Shown one piece after another: positions 38,627-47,191 of a stretch of 64,000 bases of DNA (position 1 is its first letter; every line of letters starts with the position of its first letter). The notes beneath the pieces were generated by a model, which saw only the letters and a list, made by a program, of their open reading frames with translations, was not told the origin of the DNA and ran no database searches. The DNA is from Thauera sp. GDN1 (GTDB lineage: Bacteria; Pseudomonadota; Gammaproteobacteria; Burkholderiales; Rhodocyclaceae). The position numbers were made by a program, and so were the translations under genes. The DNA lies in the NCBI RefSeq assembly GCF_029223545.1, contig NZ_CP097870.1:3038001-3102000 (forward strand). The letters are read 5' to 3'.

Positions 38627-40089
38627 TCAGACCGGCTGCACCGCCATGACCGGCGCCTTGCGGCTCATCAGCGCCAGGTGCAGCACCGCACCGAGCAGCG
38701 CACCGAACATCCACGAGAAGCCCGCCCAGGCCGCCAGCGCCGGCGTCCACACCGAGGCCACCGAGAACAGCGAGGCCACCGAGAAGGCGAACAGGGCGCG
38801 CTTGTTCCAGCCCTTGTCGAAGTAGTAGGTCGAGCCCGGCTCGGCCGAGAACAGGTCCTGCACGTTGAGCTTCTGCTTGCGCACGAGGTAGTAGTCGGCG
38901 ACCACGATGCCGTACAGCGGAGCGAGCACTGCACCCAGGGTATCGACGAAGCCGGCGATGCCGATGTGGCTGATCAGCGCCACCCACAGGCCGCCGATGA
39001 AGAACGAGATCACCGCGGTGATGATGCCGCCGGTGCGCGCGCTGATCTTCGCCGGGGCGAGATTGGCGAGGCCGAAGGCCGCCGGGATGAAGTTGGCGAC
39101 CAGGTTGATGCCGACGGTGGCGGCGAAGAAGGTCAGCGCGGCGATGATGGTCAGCGCCAGGTTGTCGACCTTGGCCGCCATCTCGGCCGGGTTGGTGACG
39201 ATCTCGCCGAACAGCACGGCGGTGCCGGCGGTGATGAACAGCGCCAGGAAGGAGAAGAACGCCAGGCTCACCGGCAGGCCGAGGAAGTTGCCCCACTTCA
39301 TGTGCGACTCGCTTTTCACGAAGCGCGAGAAGTCGCCGTAGTTGATCACCACCGCGGCGAAGTAGGCCACCATGGTGCCGACCACCGCCGCGAAGGCCGC
39401 GACCGGGCCGCCCGGATGCTCGCCGCGACCGTCGAAGATGTTGCCGAGCTCGGCGACCAGGCCGCCGCCGGCCTTGTACCAGATCACCCCAAGCAGCGCG
39501 ATCATCACCAGGTACACCAACGGGCCCGCCCAGTTGAGGAAGTTGGTGATCCAGTCGAAGCCGCGCAGGAAAAGGCCGAGCTGGAACACGCAGACGATCG
39601 CGTACGACACCCAGTCGACCGCGTTCATGCCCAGGAAGGTGCCCCCCCGGGGTTGTCGAGCAGCGCATTGAACAGCAGCGCGAGCGCGGTGGAGGCGAAG
39701 TAGGTCTGCACCCCGTACCAGAAGATGGCGACGATGCCGCGGATCAGTGCGGGGAAGTTGGCGCCGCGCACCCCCATCGAGGCCCGCGCGATGACCGGAT
39801 AGGGGATGCCGTACTTCACCCCCGGCTTGCCGGTGAGGTTCACCAGCACGTTGACGATGATGCCCGCGAGGATGATGCCGGCGAATACCGTCCACCCGTT
39901 GAGGCCGTAGGAGATGAACAGCGTGGCCGCCAGCGTGTAGCCGAACAGGCTCTGGATGTCGTTGGACCACACGTTGAAGATCTCGAACCAGCCCCACTTG
40001 CGCTGCGCGGGCGGCAGCGGCGCGAGGTCCGAGTTGTACAGGCTGGGATCCATGTGCTGGATCCTGAGGTCGATCTTTTCGCTTTCCAT
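38627..40089 (-). pseudogene. NCS1 nucleobase/allantoin permease, frameshifted in a G7 tract
   Basis: The N-terminal third (from ATG 40089, MESEKIDLRIQHMDPSLYN) and the C-terminal two thirds (resuming GGTFLGMNAVDWV) are both clear NCS1 permease, but lie in different frames. The break is at seven consecutive G (minus strand; C at 39642-39648), where reading continues APSWA then stops at 39625. One more G would restore a 487-codon-scale gene. GGAG lies seven bases before the chosen ATG. Both halves retain good coding character, so the event is recent, a sequencing error, or a phase-variable switch. The substrate is probably allantoin, uracil or hydantoin, from context with puuE-2. Confidence 0.85.
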
Positions 40090-40224
40090 GTCTGTCTCCA
40101 TGACCGCCGCTGCGGCTTCTGGTTATCGGTGTCGAGGATGCCTGCGGACGCAAAAACCCCTCGCCCGCTCCGCAACGGGCGATTCGTTCATGGGCCGGAC
40201 AGCCTCGCGGCTGCCGCGGCGGGC

Positions 40225-41157
40225 TTACCTGGCTTGGTAGGGGTGATGCTCGATCCAGTGGCGGGCGACGTCGACGCGGCGGCACACCCACACCCGGTCG
40301 TGCTTCTCGATGTGGTCGAGGAAGCGCTGCAGCGCCTTGAAGCGGCCCGGGCGGCCGAGCAGGCGGCAGTGCATGCCGATGCTCATCATCGCCGGACGCT
40401 CCTCGCCCTCGGCGTACATCACGTCGAAGGCGTCACGCAGGTATTCGAAGAACTCGTCGCCGTGCGAGAAGCCCTGCGGCAGCGCGAAGCGCATGTCGTT
40501 GGTGTCGAGGGTGTAGGGCACGACCAGATGCGGCACGGTGTCGCCGTTCGTCTTCTGCACCTCGGTCCAGAACGGCAGGTCGTCGCCGTAGTAGTCCGAG
40601 TCGTACAGGAAGCCGCCATGGTCGGCGACCAGGCGCCGGGTGTTCGGCGAGTCGCGGCCGGTGTACCAGCCCAGCGCGCGCTCGCCGGTCAGGCGCTCGA
40701 TGATCTCCATGCCGATCCGCATGTGCTCGCGCTCGATCTCCTCGGGCACGTTCTGGTAGTGGATCCAGCGCCAGCCGTGGCAGGCGATCTCGTGGCCGAG
40801 CTCCTTGAACGCGGCGGTGAGCTCGGGGTGGCGCTCGAGCGCCATCGACACGCCGAAGATCGTCATCGGCAGGCCGCGGCGCTCGAACTCGCGCAGGAAG
40901 CGCCACACGCCCACGCGCGAACCGTACTCGTAGATGCCTTCCATCGACAGGTGGCGCTCGGGGTAGCTGGCGGCGTTGAAGAGTTCCGAGAGGAACTGCT
41001 CGCTGCCGGCATCGCCGTGCAGCACGCAGTTCTCGCCGCCCTCCTCGTAGTTGAGGACGAACTGCACGGCGACGCGGGCGCGGCCGGGCCAGTCGGCGTG
41101 GGGCGGGTTCCTGCCGTAGCCGATGAGGTCGCGGGGGTAGGCGGCGTTCGGATGCAT
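40225..41157 (-). CDS. puuE: Allantoinase PuuE, copy 2
   Basis: A 310-residue allantoinase nearly identical to the gene at 9538-10470. It differs at the extreme N-terminus (MHPNAA), the last three residues (QAR in place of NPK) and one Lys to Arg. All family motifs ([24 protein letters not shown]) are intact. It starts one base after the stop of the upstream permease, so it belongs to a racemase-permease-puuE operon. It is likely controlled by the GntR regulator of locus B and not by the LysR of locus A. Confidence 0.96.
   Translation of the reverse strand: MHPNAAYPRDLIGYGRNPPHADWPGRARVAVQFVLNYEEGGENCVLHGDAGSEQFLSELFNAASYPERHLSMEGIYEYGSRVGVWRFLREFERRGLPMTIFGVSMALERHPELTAAFKELGHEIACHGWRWIHYQNVPEEIEREHMRIGMEIIERLTGERALGWYTGRDSPNTRRLVADHGGFLYDSDYYGDDLPFWTEVQKTNGDTVPHLVVPYTLDTNDMRFALPQGFSHGDEFFEYLRDAFDVMYAEGEERPAMMSIGMHCRLLGRPGRFKALQRFLDHIEKHDRVWVCRRVDVARHWIEHHPYQAR
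40237..41139 (-). repeat. Long inverted duplicate of puuE coding sequence, copy B
   Basis: Partner of 9556-10458 in opposite orientation, about 30 kb away. Recombination between these copies would invert the DNA between them. Confidence 0.92.
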
Positions 41158-41158
41158 G

Positions 41159-42541
41159 TCAGTTCTCCAGGAAGCGCTTGCAGGCGCCCCAGTTCTTCAT
41201 CAGCAGCCAGTAGGCGAGGCCGGCCGGGATCAGGCTGGCGTACCAGGACACCGCGGAGAAGCTCAGTGCGACCGCTGCGCCGACCAGCGAGGCGACGATG
41301 CCCGCCCAATTCACCCCACGGTAGGGGCCGTTCTCGTCGTAGAGCTTGCCGAGGTTCAGGTTGCGGCCGCGGATGAAGTAGTAGTCCACCACCAGCACCG
41401 CGAAGATCGGGCCGAGGAAGGCCGAGTAGGTCTGCACGAAGATCTGCAGGCCGGCGGCGGATTCGTCCTTGACCAGCTCCCAGGGGAAGGTGCCGAAGGC
41501 CAGCAGGCCGACGATGACGGCCGAGCTGCGGAAGGACAGCTTGAACACGTCCATCAGCACGTAGGTCGGCGGCACCACGTTGTTGAGCACGTTGGTGGTG
41601 ACCTGGGCGAAGGTGATGAAGAGCAGCGTGGCGATCAGCAGCGGCTTGTTATCCACCGCGCTCGAGAACACCTGGATCGGGTCGGCGACGCCGGTGGCGC
41701 CCGACACCATCAGGCCGATCAGGCCCATGAACAGCGTGCAGGGCAGGATGGACATGGCGTAGAGGGTGGTCAGCGGCCCGCGCTTCACGCCGCGCTCGAG
41801 CTCGCGGGAGTAGTCGCTGACGTTGAGCATCATCGTGCTGTAGATGCCGAGGAAGAGCATGGTCGCGCCCCAGAACGGCATGCCCCAGGTGCCCTCGATG
41901 TTCACCAGGCGCTCGCTGATGACGTCGCCGTACTTGTCGATGACGCTGAAGAACATGTAGGTCAGCGACACCAGGATGAAGCCGCTGCCGATGTTCTCCA
42001 GCCACTTGATGCCCTGGAAGCCGAGCACCGACAGGCCGATCTGCAGCAGCTGGAAGACGATGAACCAGAACACCAGGCTGTCGAAGCCGAATAGCGACAC
42101 CGACACCGCGTTCAGCGCCCCTGCCCCGACCCAGCTCTGGAAGCCGTACCAGACGATGGCCGGGACCGCGCGTACCAGACCCGGGAACTTGGTGCCCGAG
42201 AAGCCGAAGGCGCTGCGCGCCTGCACCACGAAGGGGATGCCGTACTTGTAGCCGGCGGCGCCGTTGATCGTCAGCGCGACGCCGATCACGAAGCAGCCGA
42301 TCGCGATCGCGACCGTGGCCTGCAGCAGGTTGAGCGTGCCGACGATGCTCGAGCCCATGGCGAAGGTGCCGATCGATACGCAGCCGCCGAACCAGGCGAG
42401 CAGATACGACCACTTGCCCATGATGCGGGTCTGCTGCGGCATCAGGGATTCCTCTCCGATCGCCTTGGAGTGCGGATCGGCGGTCGCCGTGCCGGGTGCC
42501 TCGAGGCCGGGCGCGGACAGGGTTTGTGCCTTGCTTGTCAT
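41159..42541 (-). CDS. NCS1 family permease (cytosine/allantoin/hydantoin type)
   Basis: A 460-residue integral membrane protein with about twelve helices. MGKWSYLLAWFGGCVSIGTFAMGSSIVG begins the first two helices (given in part), and YKYGIPFVVQARSAFG and IVWYGFQSWVGAGALN are NCS1 substrate-site regions. GGAGGAG lies about eight bases before the ATG at 42541; a start at 42580 is rejected. It is closer to CodB/PurP-like members than to the broken NCS1 gene downstream. With hpxA-like and puuE neighbours it probably imports allantoin or a hydantoin. Confidence 0.9.
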   Translation of the reverse strand: MTSKAQTLSAPGLEAPGTATADPHSKAIGEESLMPQQTRIMGKWSYLLAWFGGCVSIGTFAMGSSIVGTLNLLQATVAIAIGCFVIGVALTINGAAGYKYGIPFVVQARSAFGFSGTKFPGLVRAVPAIVWYGFQSWVGAGALNAVSVSLFGFDSLVFWFIVFQLLQIGLSVLGFQGIKWLENIGSGFILVSLTYMFFSVIDKYGDVISERLVNIEGTWGMPFWGATMLFLGIYSTMMLNVSDYSRELERGVKRGPLTTLYAMSILPCTLFMGLIGLMVSGATGVADPIQVFSSAVDNKPLLIATLLFITFAQVTTNVLNNVVPPTYVLMDVFKLSFRSSAVIVGLLAFGTFPWELVKDESAAGLQIFVQTYSAFLGPIFAVLVVDYYFIRGRNLNLGKLYDENGPYRGVNWAGIVASLVGAAVALSFSAVSWYASLIPAGLAYWLLMKNWGACKRFLEN

Positions 42542-42680
42542 TTTGCGTGCTCCTCCGGTGGTGCTGGACAGGCGATTCATGGACCGCTCGTTCTGGGAAT
42601 CAGGGGCGGGCTGGGCCCCGGGGGACTGCTGTCGTGTGCGGCTGGGATTGGAGTGGGGGGTTGGAGGGCGGCGCGCCGCA

Positions 42681-43412
42681 TCAGCGACCGAGGTAGTCGA
42701 AACGACCGGTGAAAGGCTTCGGCCGCGGGAAGGCGAGGTCGCCGTGCTTGCTCGTGCCCAGGCGCAGGCTGACCAGTGATTCGGCCAGCTTCACCGCCGC
42801 GGTCACGCCTTCGACGATGGGCAGTCCCACCGCCTCGCGGATCTCCTCGGTCAGGTCGGCCATGCCGCCGCAGCCGAGCACGATCGCGCCGACGCCGTCC
42901 TCGGCCTTGGCGCGGCGGCACTCGTCGATGATGCGATCGAGGGCGCAGGCGCCGTCGTCCTCGAGGTCGAGCACCGGAATCTCGGCGGCGCGCACCTGGC
43001 GGCAGTGGTGGGCGAAGCCGTAGTTCTGCAGCAGGTGCTCGGCGATGATGCAGGTGCGTCCCAGCGTGGTCACCACCGAGAAGCGCGTGCTGATCAGCGT
43101 CGCGAGATGGAAGGCGGCCTCGGCGATGCCGATGACCGGCGCCGCGGTGAGTTCGCGCGCGGCGAGCAGCCCGGGGTCGCCGAAGCAGGCGATCACGTAG
43201 GCGTCGACGCCCTCCTGCTCGCCGCGGCGGATCTCCTCGAGCACGCCGACGGCGCTGATCGCCTCGTCGAAGTGGCTCTCGATCGATACCGGGCCGGCGT
43301 CGGGATTGGTCGCCGAGATGCGCGTGCCGGCGGCGGCGACGCGCGCGCCGGCGACGCCGATCTTCTCGGTCATCGAGGCGGTGGTGTTGGGGTTGATCAG
43401 GCGGATGTGCAT
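42681..43412 (-). CDS. Asp/Glu/hydantoin racemase family protein (probable allantoin racemase)
   Basis: A 243-residue enzyme. Two catalytic cysteines are expected in this family and both are present: Cys76 in VIACFGDPG and Cys181 in VLGCGGMADL. IRLINPNTTASMTEKI is the standard N-terminus. In allantoin loci this family (HpxA) interconverts R- and S-allantoin so that allantoinase can use both; hydantoin racemase is the alternative. GAGGAGAACAGC precedes the ATG. It lies 54 bases after the GntR gene and 139 bases before the permease. Confidence 0.88.
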   Translation of the reverse strand: MHIRLINPNTTASMTEKIGVAGARVAAAGTRISATNPDAGPVSIESHFDEAISAVGVLEEIRRGEQEGVDAYVIACFGDPGLLAARELTAAPVIGIAEAAFHLATLISTRFSVVTTLGRTCIIAEHLLQNYGFAHHCRQVRAAEIPVLDLEDDGACALDRIIDECRRAKAEDGVGAIVLGCGGMADLTEEIREAVGLPIVEGVTAAVKLAESLVSLRLGTSKHGDLAFPRPKPFTGRFDYLGR

Positions 43413-43466
43413 GCTGTTCTCCTCGGTGCCGCGACTGCGTCGGTCGCGAATATCGTCAGTTCGATC

Positions 43467-44222
43467 TCAGCGCTCGCCGCGGTGGCGGCGGGCGACCTCG
43501 TCGAGCACCTTGCGCAGGTCGAGGGCGGAGGGTTCCTCCTCGACCAGCACCACGCTGCGCTCGACGTCCTTCAGGTGGCGCTCCATCCACGCCCTGGCGC
43601 CCTCGACGTCGCCACTGGCGATCAGGTCCAAAACGTCGTGGTGTTCGGAATGGCGGCAGCTGCCGGCCATCGGTGCGCCGTAGGTGGCGATCACCAGCGA
43701 GGAGCGCGAAACCAGGCCGGCGAGGACGTCCGCGATCGCCTCGTTGTCGGCCATGCGGGCGAGAGCGACGTGGAATTCGCCCGAGAGGTAGATGGCCTCG
43801 CGGCGGTCACCCCGGCCCTCGGCGTCGTGCTCGCGGCGCACGATGTCGCGCAGCGCATCGAGCCGGACCGGCGTGGCCTTGGCGATCACCTGCGGGATCA
43901 CGCCGCATTCGACGATGCGGCGGGCGGCGAAGATGTCGCGCGCCTCCTTCACCGTGGGCTGGGCGACGGTCGCACCGCGGTTGAGGCGGATGTCGACGAG
44001 GCGCTCGTAGGCCAGGCGCTGCAGCACCTTGCGGATGCTGGTGCGGCTGACGCCGAAGGCCTCGGCCAGCGTGTCCTCGGGCAGCTTGGTGCCGGGCTCG
44101 AGGTGGTTCTCGACGATCGCCGCATAGAGATTGCGGTAGATGGCCTCGTCGCGACCGGAACCGGACATGCCTTCTTCCGGCTGCATCGCGCCAAGATCGA
44201 TCGACGAACGTTTTCTACTCAT
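43467..44222 (-). CDS. GntR-family (FCD) regulator of locus B
   Basis: A 251-residue regulator. The winged helix-turn-helix at about 25-95 has LPEDTLAEAFGVSRTSIRKVLQRLA; an FCD ligand domain follows (ARRIVECGVIP, SGEFHVALARMADN, RHSEHHDVLDLIASGD). GGAGGAAGG lies just before the ATG at 44222; the longer start at 44279 is rejected. It diverges from alc-2, with TTGT-type dyads between them, and heads the racemase-permease-puuE operon. It is probably a repressor released by an ureide. Confidence 0.92.
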   Translation of the reverse strand: MSRKRSSIDLGAMQPEEGMSGSGRDEAIYRNLYAAIVENHLEPGTKLPEDTLAEAFGVSRTSIRKVLQRLAYERLVDIRLNRGATVAQPTVKEARDIFAARRIVECGVIPQVIAKATPVRLDALRDIVRREHDAEGRGDRREAIYLSGEFHVALARMADNEAIADVLAGLVSRSSLVIATYGAPMAGSCRHSEHHDVLDLIASGDVEGARAWMERHLKDVERSVVLVEEEPSALDLRKVLDEVARRHRGER

Positions 44223-44606
44223 GGTCCTTCCTCCATGCCCGGTGCCGACCCGTGACAGGCAGGCACCCTTGTTGAACACAATTTAATTCCAACTTTGTAC
44301 ACAAAACAAATCTTTTTTGCTGTCATTTGAAAATTTGATCAACATCTCCAGACTTCGAGCCAATCCCAGCCGTGGCGCGACGAACCAGACACATCATGAC
44401 GCTGGCCTGGTCACCGGCCGTGAAGCCTTGGCGCGCGGGCATTTCGACTGGCGTGACGACGACATCGGCGCGCATTGATACCGGCTATCAGGCCGGACTG
44501 AAGTCGTGGATGGTGCCTCCGCGAAGCATTCAAATGTTTTTGTATACGATTTCATAAGTCTGCGAATACACTTTTTTGCACCAACACCGACTCGAGGAGC
44601 ATCCCC
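44223..44606. promoter_or_regulatory. Divergent control region of locus B with three GntR-type dyads
   Basis: A 384-base gap with no convincing gene. AT-rich DNA at 44270-44340 and 44520-44580 holds TTGAACACAA (44272-44281), TTGTACACAA (44295-44304, a perfect TTGT/ACAA dyad) and TTGTATACGA (44540-44549). FCD regulators typically bind TTGTAxACAA-like sites. Two flank the gntR start and one precedes alc-2, giving a natural layout for joint control. The GC-rich middle (44370-44510) looks like coding remnant but nothing is recognisable. Confidence 0.6.
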
Positions 44607-45656
44607 ATGGCCAGCCACACCCCCGGCGCCCCCGTCTTCGCCCCCGCTGCCGAGCTGCCCGACTGGGCGCTGCGTTCGGTCGACCTCGCCAACCCGCGCC
44701 TGGGCGCCAAGGCGCTCGCCGCCTCCGACGACTTCTTCGCCGAGGTTTCGCGCATGCTCAACCCCGAACCCGCCCAGTTCGTCCCCGGCAAGTTCGACAC
44801 CAACGGCAAGTGGATGGACGGCTGGGAGTCGCGCAGGAAGCGCGTCGCCGGCCACGACTGGGCCCTGGTCAGGCTCGGCGTCAAGGGCGTGATCCGCGGC
44901 TTCGATGTCGACACCTCGCACTTCACCGGCAACTACCCGCCGGCGGTCTCGATCGAGGCCTGCGTGTCGGAGACCGACGACATCGAGGCCCTGAAGGCCG
45001 CGACCTGGACCGAGATCCTCCCGGCCACCGCCTGCGGTCCCAACAGCCACCACATCCTCGAGTGCGCGAGCGACGCGGCGTGGACCCACCTGCGCGTGAA
45101 CATGTATCCGGACGGCGGCATCGCCCGCCTGCGCGTCTATGGCCGCCCGGTCGGCACGCTGGCGGCCAAGGCCGCTGCGGGCGAACTGGTCGATCTGATC
45201 GCGATGGAGAACGGCGGCCGTGCGGTGTCGTGGAACGACGCCAGCTTCGGTTCGTCCGCTGCCGCCCTGCTGCTGCCCGGGCGCGGCATGAACATGGGCG
45301 ACGGCTGGGAGACCCGCCGCCGCCGCGAACCGGGCAACGACTGGTGCGTGCTCGAGCTCGGCGCCCCCGGCACGGTGGAGAAGATCGAAGTCGACACCGC
45401 CTTCTTCAAGGGCAACTACCCGGACCGCTGCTCGGTGCAGGCCGCCTATGTGACCGGCGGCACCGACCGCTCGATCACCACCCAGTCGATGTTCTGGCAC
45501 ACCCTGCTGCCCGAGCAGAAGCTGGAGATGGACGCCATCCATACCTTCACCGCGGAAGTGGCCAAGCTCGGCCCGATCACCCACGTGCGCTTCAACATCT
45601 TCCCCGACGGCGGCGTCTCGCGCCTGCGCCTGTGGGGCAAGGTCGAGGCGAAGTAA
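44607..45656 (+). CDS. alc: Allantoicase, copy 2
   Basis: A 349-residue allantoicase almost identical to the first copy, with one visible residue change (Phe for Leu in [11 protein letters not shown]). Both repeats are intact. GAGGAGCATCCCC precedes the ATG and differs from the site of copy 1. It diverges from the GntR gene and leads a plus-strand group with allA-2, a UreI-like channel and a urate permease. Confidence 0.97.
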   Translation: MASHTPGAPVFAPAAELPDWALRSVDLANPRLGAKALAASDDFFAEVSRMLNPEPAQFVPGKFDTNGKWMDGWESRRKRVAGHDWALVRLGVKGVIRGFDVDTSHFTGNYPPAVSIEACVSETDDIEALKAATWTEILPATACGPNSHHILECASDAAWTHLRVNMYPDGGIARLRVYGRPVGTLAAKAAAGELVDLIAMENGGRAVSWNDASFGSSAAALLLPGRGMNMGDGWETRRRREPGNDWCVLELGAPGTVEKIEVDTAFFKGNYPDRCSVQAAYVTGGTDRSITTQSMFWHTLLPEQKLEMDAIHTFTAEVAKLGPITHVRFNIFPDGGVSRLRLWGKVEAK

Positions 45657-46166
45657 GCGCCGCCATGTCCGCCCCGACGCCCCTCCCCCTCACGGTCCGA
45701 CCGCTCACCCGCGAGGCCTTCGCCCCCTACGGCGAGGTCATCGAGGCCAGCGATGCGGTCCAGCACTTCACCATCAACGCCGGCAACACCGAGCGCTACC
45801 ACGACCTCGCCCACATCGAGCCCGGCCCCGACGGGCGGGTGATCGTCTCCATCTTCCGCGGCCAGCCGCGTGCCCTGCCCTTCACCGTCACCATGATGGA
45901 GCGCCACCCGCTCGCCTCACAGGCCTTCATCCCGATGTCGGGCAGGCCCTACCTGGTCGTGGTCGCCCCCGCCGGCGCGGTACCCAGGGTCGAGGACCTC
46001 CGGGTCTTCCTCGCCCGCGCCGACCAGGGCGTCAACTACGCCACCGGCGTCTGGCACCACCCCCTGCTCGCCCTCGAGGGGGTCTCCGACTTCCTCGTCG
46101 TCGATCGCAGCGGGCCCGGCCACAACTGCGACGAGGTCCAGCTCGAAACGGCGGGCCTCATCGCCG
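44607..46166 (+). repeat. Long direct duplicate of alc-allA, copy B
   Basis: Partner of 10496-12055, same orientation, about 34 kb away. Recombination between the copies would delete or duplicate the DNA between them, including the B12 operon. Confidence 0.93.
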
Positions 46167-46177
46167 AGCCGAACTGA
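45665..46177 (+). CDS. allA: Ureidoglycolate lyase, copy 2
   Basis: A 170-residue lyase almost identical to the first, starting eight bases after alc-2. Visible substitutions are Pro for Ser near residue 12, His for Arg near residue 50, Ile for Leu near residue 62 and a distinct last three residues (EPN). The active core is unchanged. The product is glyoxylate plus urea; the urea channel gene follows. Confidence 0.95.
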   Translation: MSAPTPLPLTVRPLTREAFAPYGEVIEASDAVQHFTINAGNTERYHDLAHIEPGPDGRVIVSIFRGQPRALPFTVTMMERHPLASQAFIPMSGRPYLVVVAPAGAVPRVEDLRVFLARADQGVNYATGVWHHPLLALEGVSDFLVVDRSGPGHNCDEVQLETAGLIAEPN

Positions 46178-46292
46178 GCGCGGATGCGCCAGATACGGGC
46201 CGGCCGATGGGCGCCATCAGCTTCGTCCGGCCCCGGCCCCGCCCAGCCCGTATAGAATCCTCGAGCCCCAATACGCACCATAGGAGTGCATG

Positions 46293-46808
46293 ATGCTGTT
46301 CGGCCTGTCCCTGCTCTATGTCGGTGCGGTGTTGATCCTGAATGGCCTGTGGATGCTCGGCCGGATCAGCGAGCGCGAGATCACGGTGATCAACCTGTTC
46401 ACCGGCGGGCTTACCCTGCTGGTGTCGCTGAAGCTCGCCTTCGGCGAAGGGGCGGACGCGGTGTCGATCAAGAATGCGGCGCTGTCGCTGCTGTTCTCGC
46501 TGACCTACCTGTGGGTCGCCTTCAACCGCCTGACCGGCGCGGACGGCCGCGGCCTGGGCTGGTTCAGCCTGTTCGTCGCGATCACCGCGGTGCCGGTGAC
46601 CATCGACACGCTGGGCACCGCCTCGAGCACCTGGGACTGGTGGCTCGGGCTGTCGTGGGGCGCGTGGGCGCTGCTATGGCTGATGTTCTTCCTGCTGCTC
46701 GCACTGAACAAGCCCATCCTCCGCCAGACCGCGGTGTTTGCGATCGGTCAGGGCGTGCTCACCGCCTGGCTGCCGGGCTACCTGCTACTGACCGGCGCCC
46801 TGCACTAA
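46293..46808 (+). CDS. AmiS/UreI family urea/amide channel
   Basis: A 171-residue membrane protein with six to seven hydrophobic helices. The start MLFGLSLLYVGAVLILNG parallels UreI; two ATGs occur at 46290 and 46293, and TAGGAG is three or six bases away, so 46293 is preferred. TYLWVAFNRL and GWFSLFVAITA match the AmiS/UreI profile. It follows allantoicase and ureidoglycolate lyase, both of which release urea, so it probably lets urea leave or enter. No urease gene is present in the window. A short-chain amide is the alternative substrate. Confidence 0.9.
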   Translation: MLFGLSLLYVGAVLILNGLWMLGRISEREITVINLFTGGLTLLVSLKLAFGEGADAVSIKNAALSLLFSLTYLWVAFNRLTGADGRGLGWFSLFVAITAVPVTIDTLGTASSTWDWWLGLSWGAWALLWLMFFLLLALNKPILRQTAVFAIGQGVLTAWLPGYLLLTGALH

Positions 46809-46842
46809 GCGCCCTGCACCGAGCCCCATCCGACGCTGCGCA

Positions 46843-46882
46843 CACGAAGGCCGTGCCGCCTACCAGGCGCACGGCCTTCGTG
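46843..46882 (+). terminator. Strong hairpin after the urea channel gene
   Basis: CACGAAGGCCGTG pairs with CACGGCCTTCGTG (46843-46855 and 46870-46882), extended by CGCC/GGCG around TACCA. There is no T-run after it, but the stem is long. It would separate alc-allA-ureI from the permease. Confidence 0.7.
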
Positions 46883-47191
46883 CCGTCCGGGGCACGCCGA
46901 AGGCCGACCGCAGCCGGGCCGCAGACGGCATTGCTGCATCGCAAAAATATAAATTTTAATATTCGACTTATTAGCCGCAGTCGCACCCGCTGCGGACACG
47001 AGTCCCTAGACTTCATCTCGAGTCGTGCCGCGCCGTCGGCCACGCGCCGAGCGTCCTACGGGCCATCGGCCCGCGCCGGACGACACGCAGGACGCGTTCG
47101 CACGACACCTGCACGAGCCGCAGGTATACGGCCCCCGCCCGATCCGGCACGGACGGCGATACAGAGACAAAAGAAAAGGAAGGAGACAACG
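46883..47191 (+). promoter_or_regulatory. Leader/promoter region of the second urate permease
   Basis: About 309 bases without a gene. A very AT-rich patch at 46941-46976 contains the dyad AATAT (46946-46950)/ATATT (46959-46963) and is followed by TAGACT at 47007-47012, a possible -10, as before the first permease. Several short GC hairpins and AAGGAGACAACG complete the region before the ATG at 47192. Confidence 0.4.

Noticed and set aside
39625..39660. Programmed ribosomal frameshift in the NCS1 permease
   Set aside because: A G7 run can slip, but there is no downstream stem or upstream stimulator that I could see, and permeases of this family are not known to use it.
44372..44557. A 61-residue open frame in the gntR-alc region
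   Set aside because: No ribosome site, no homology, and it overlaps a regulatory dyad; likely chance or old coding remnant.
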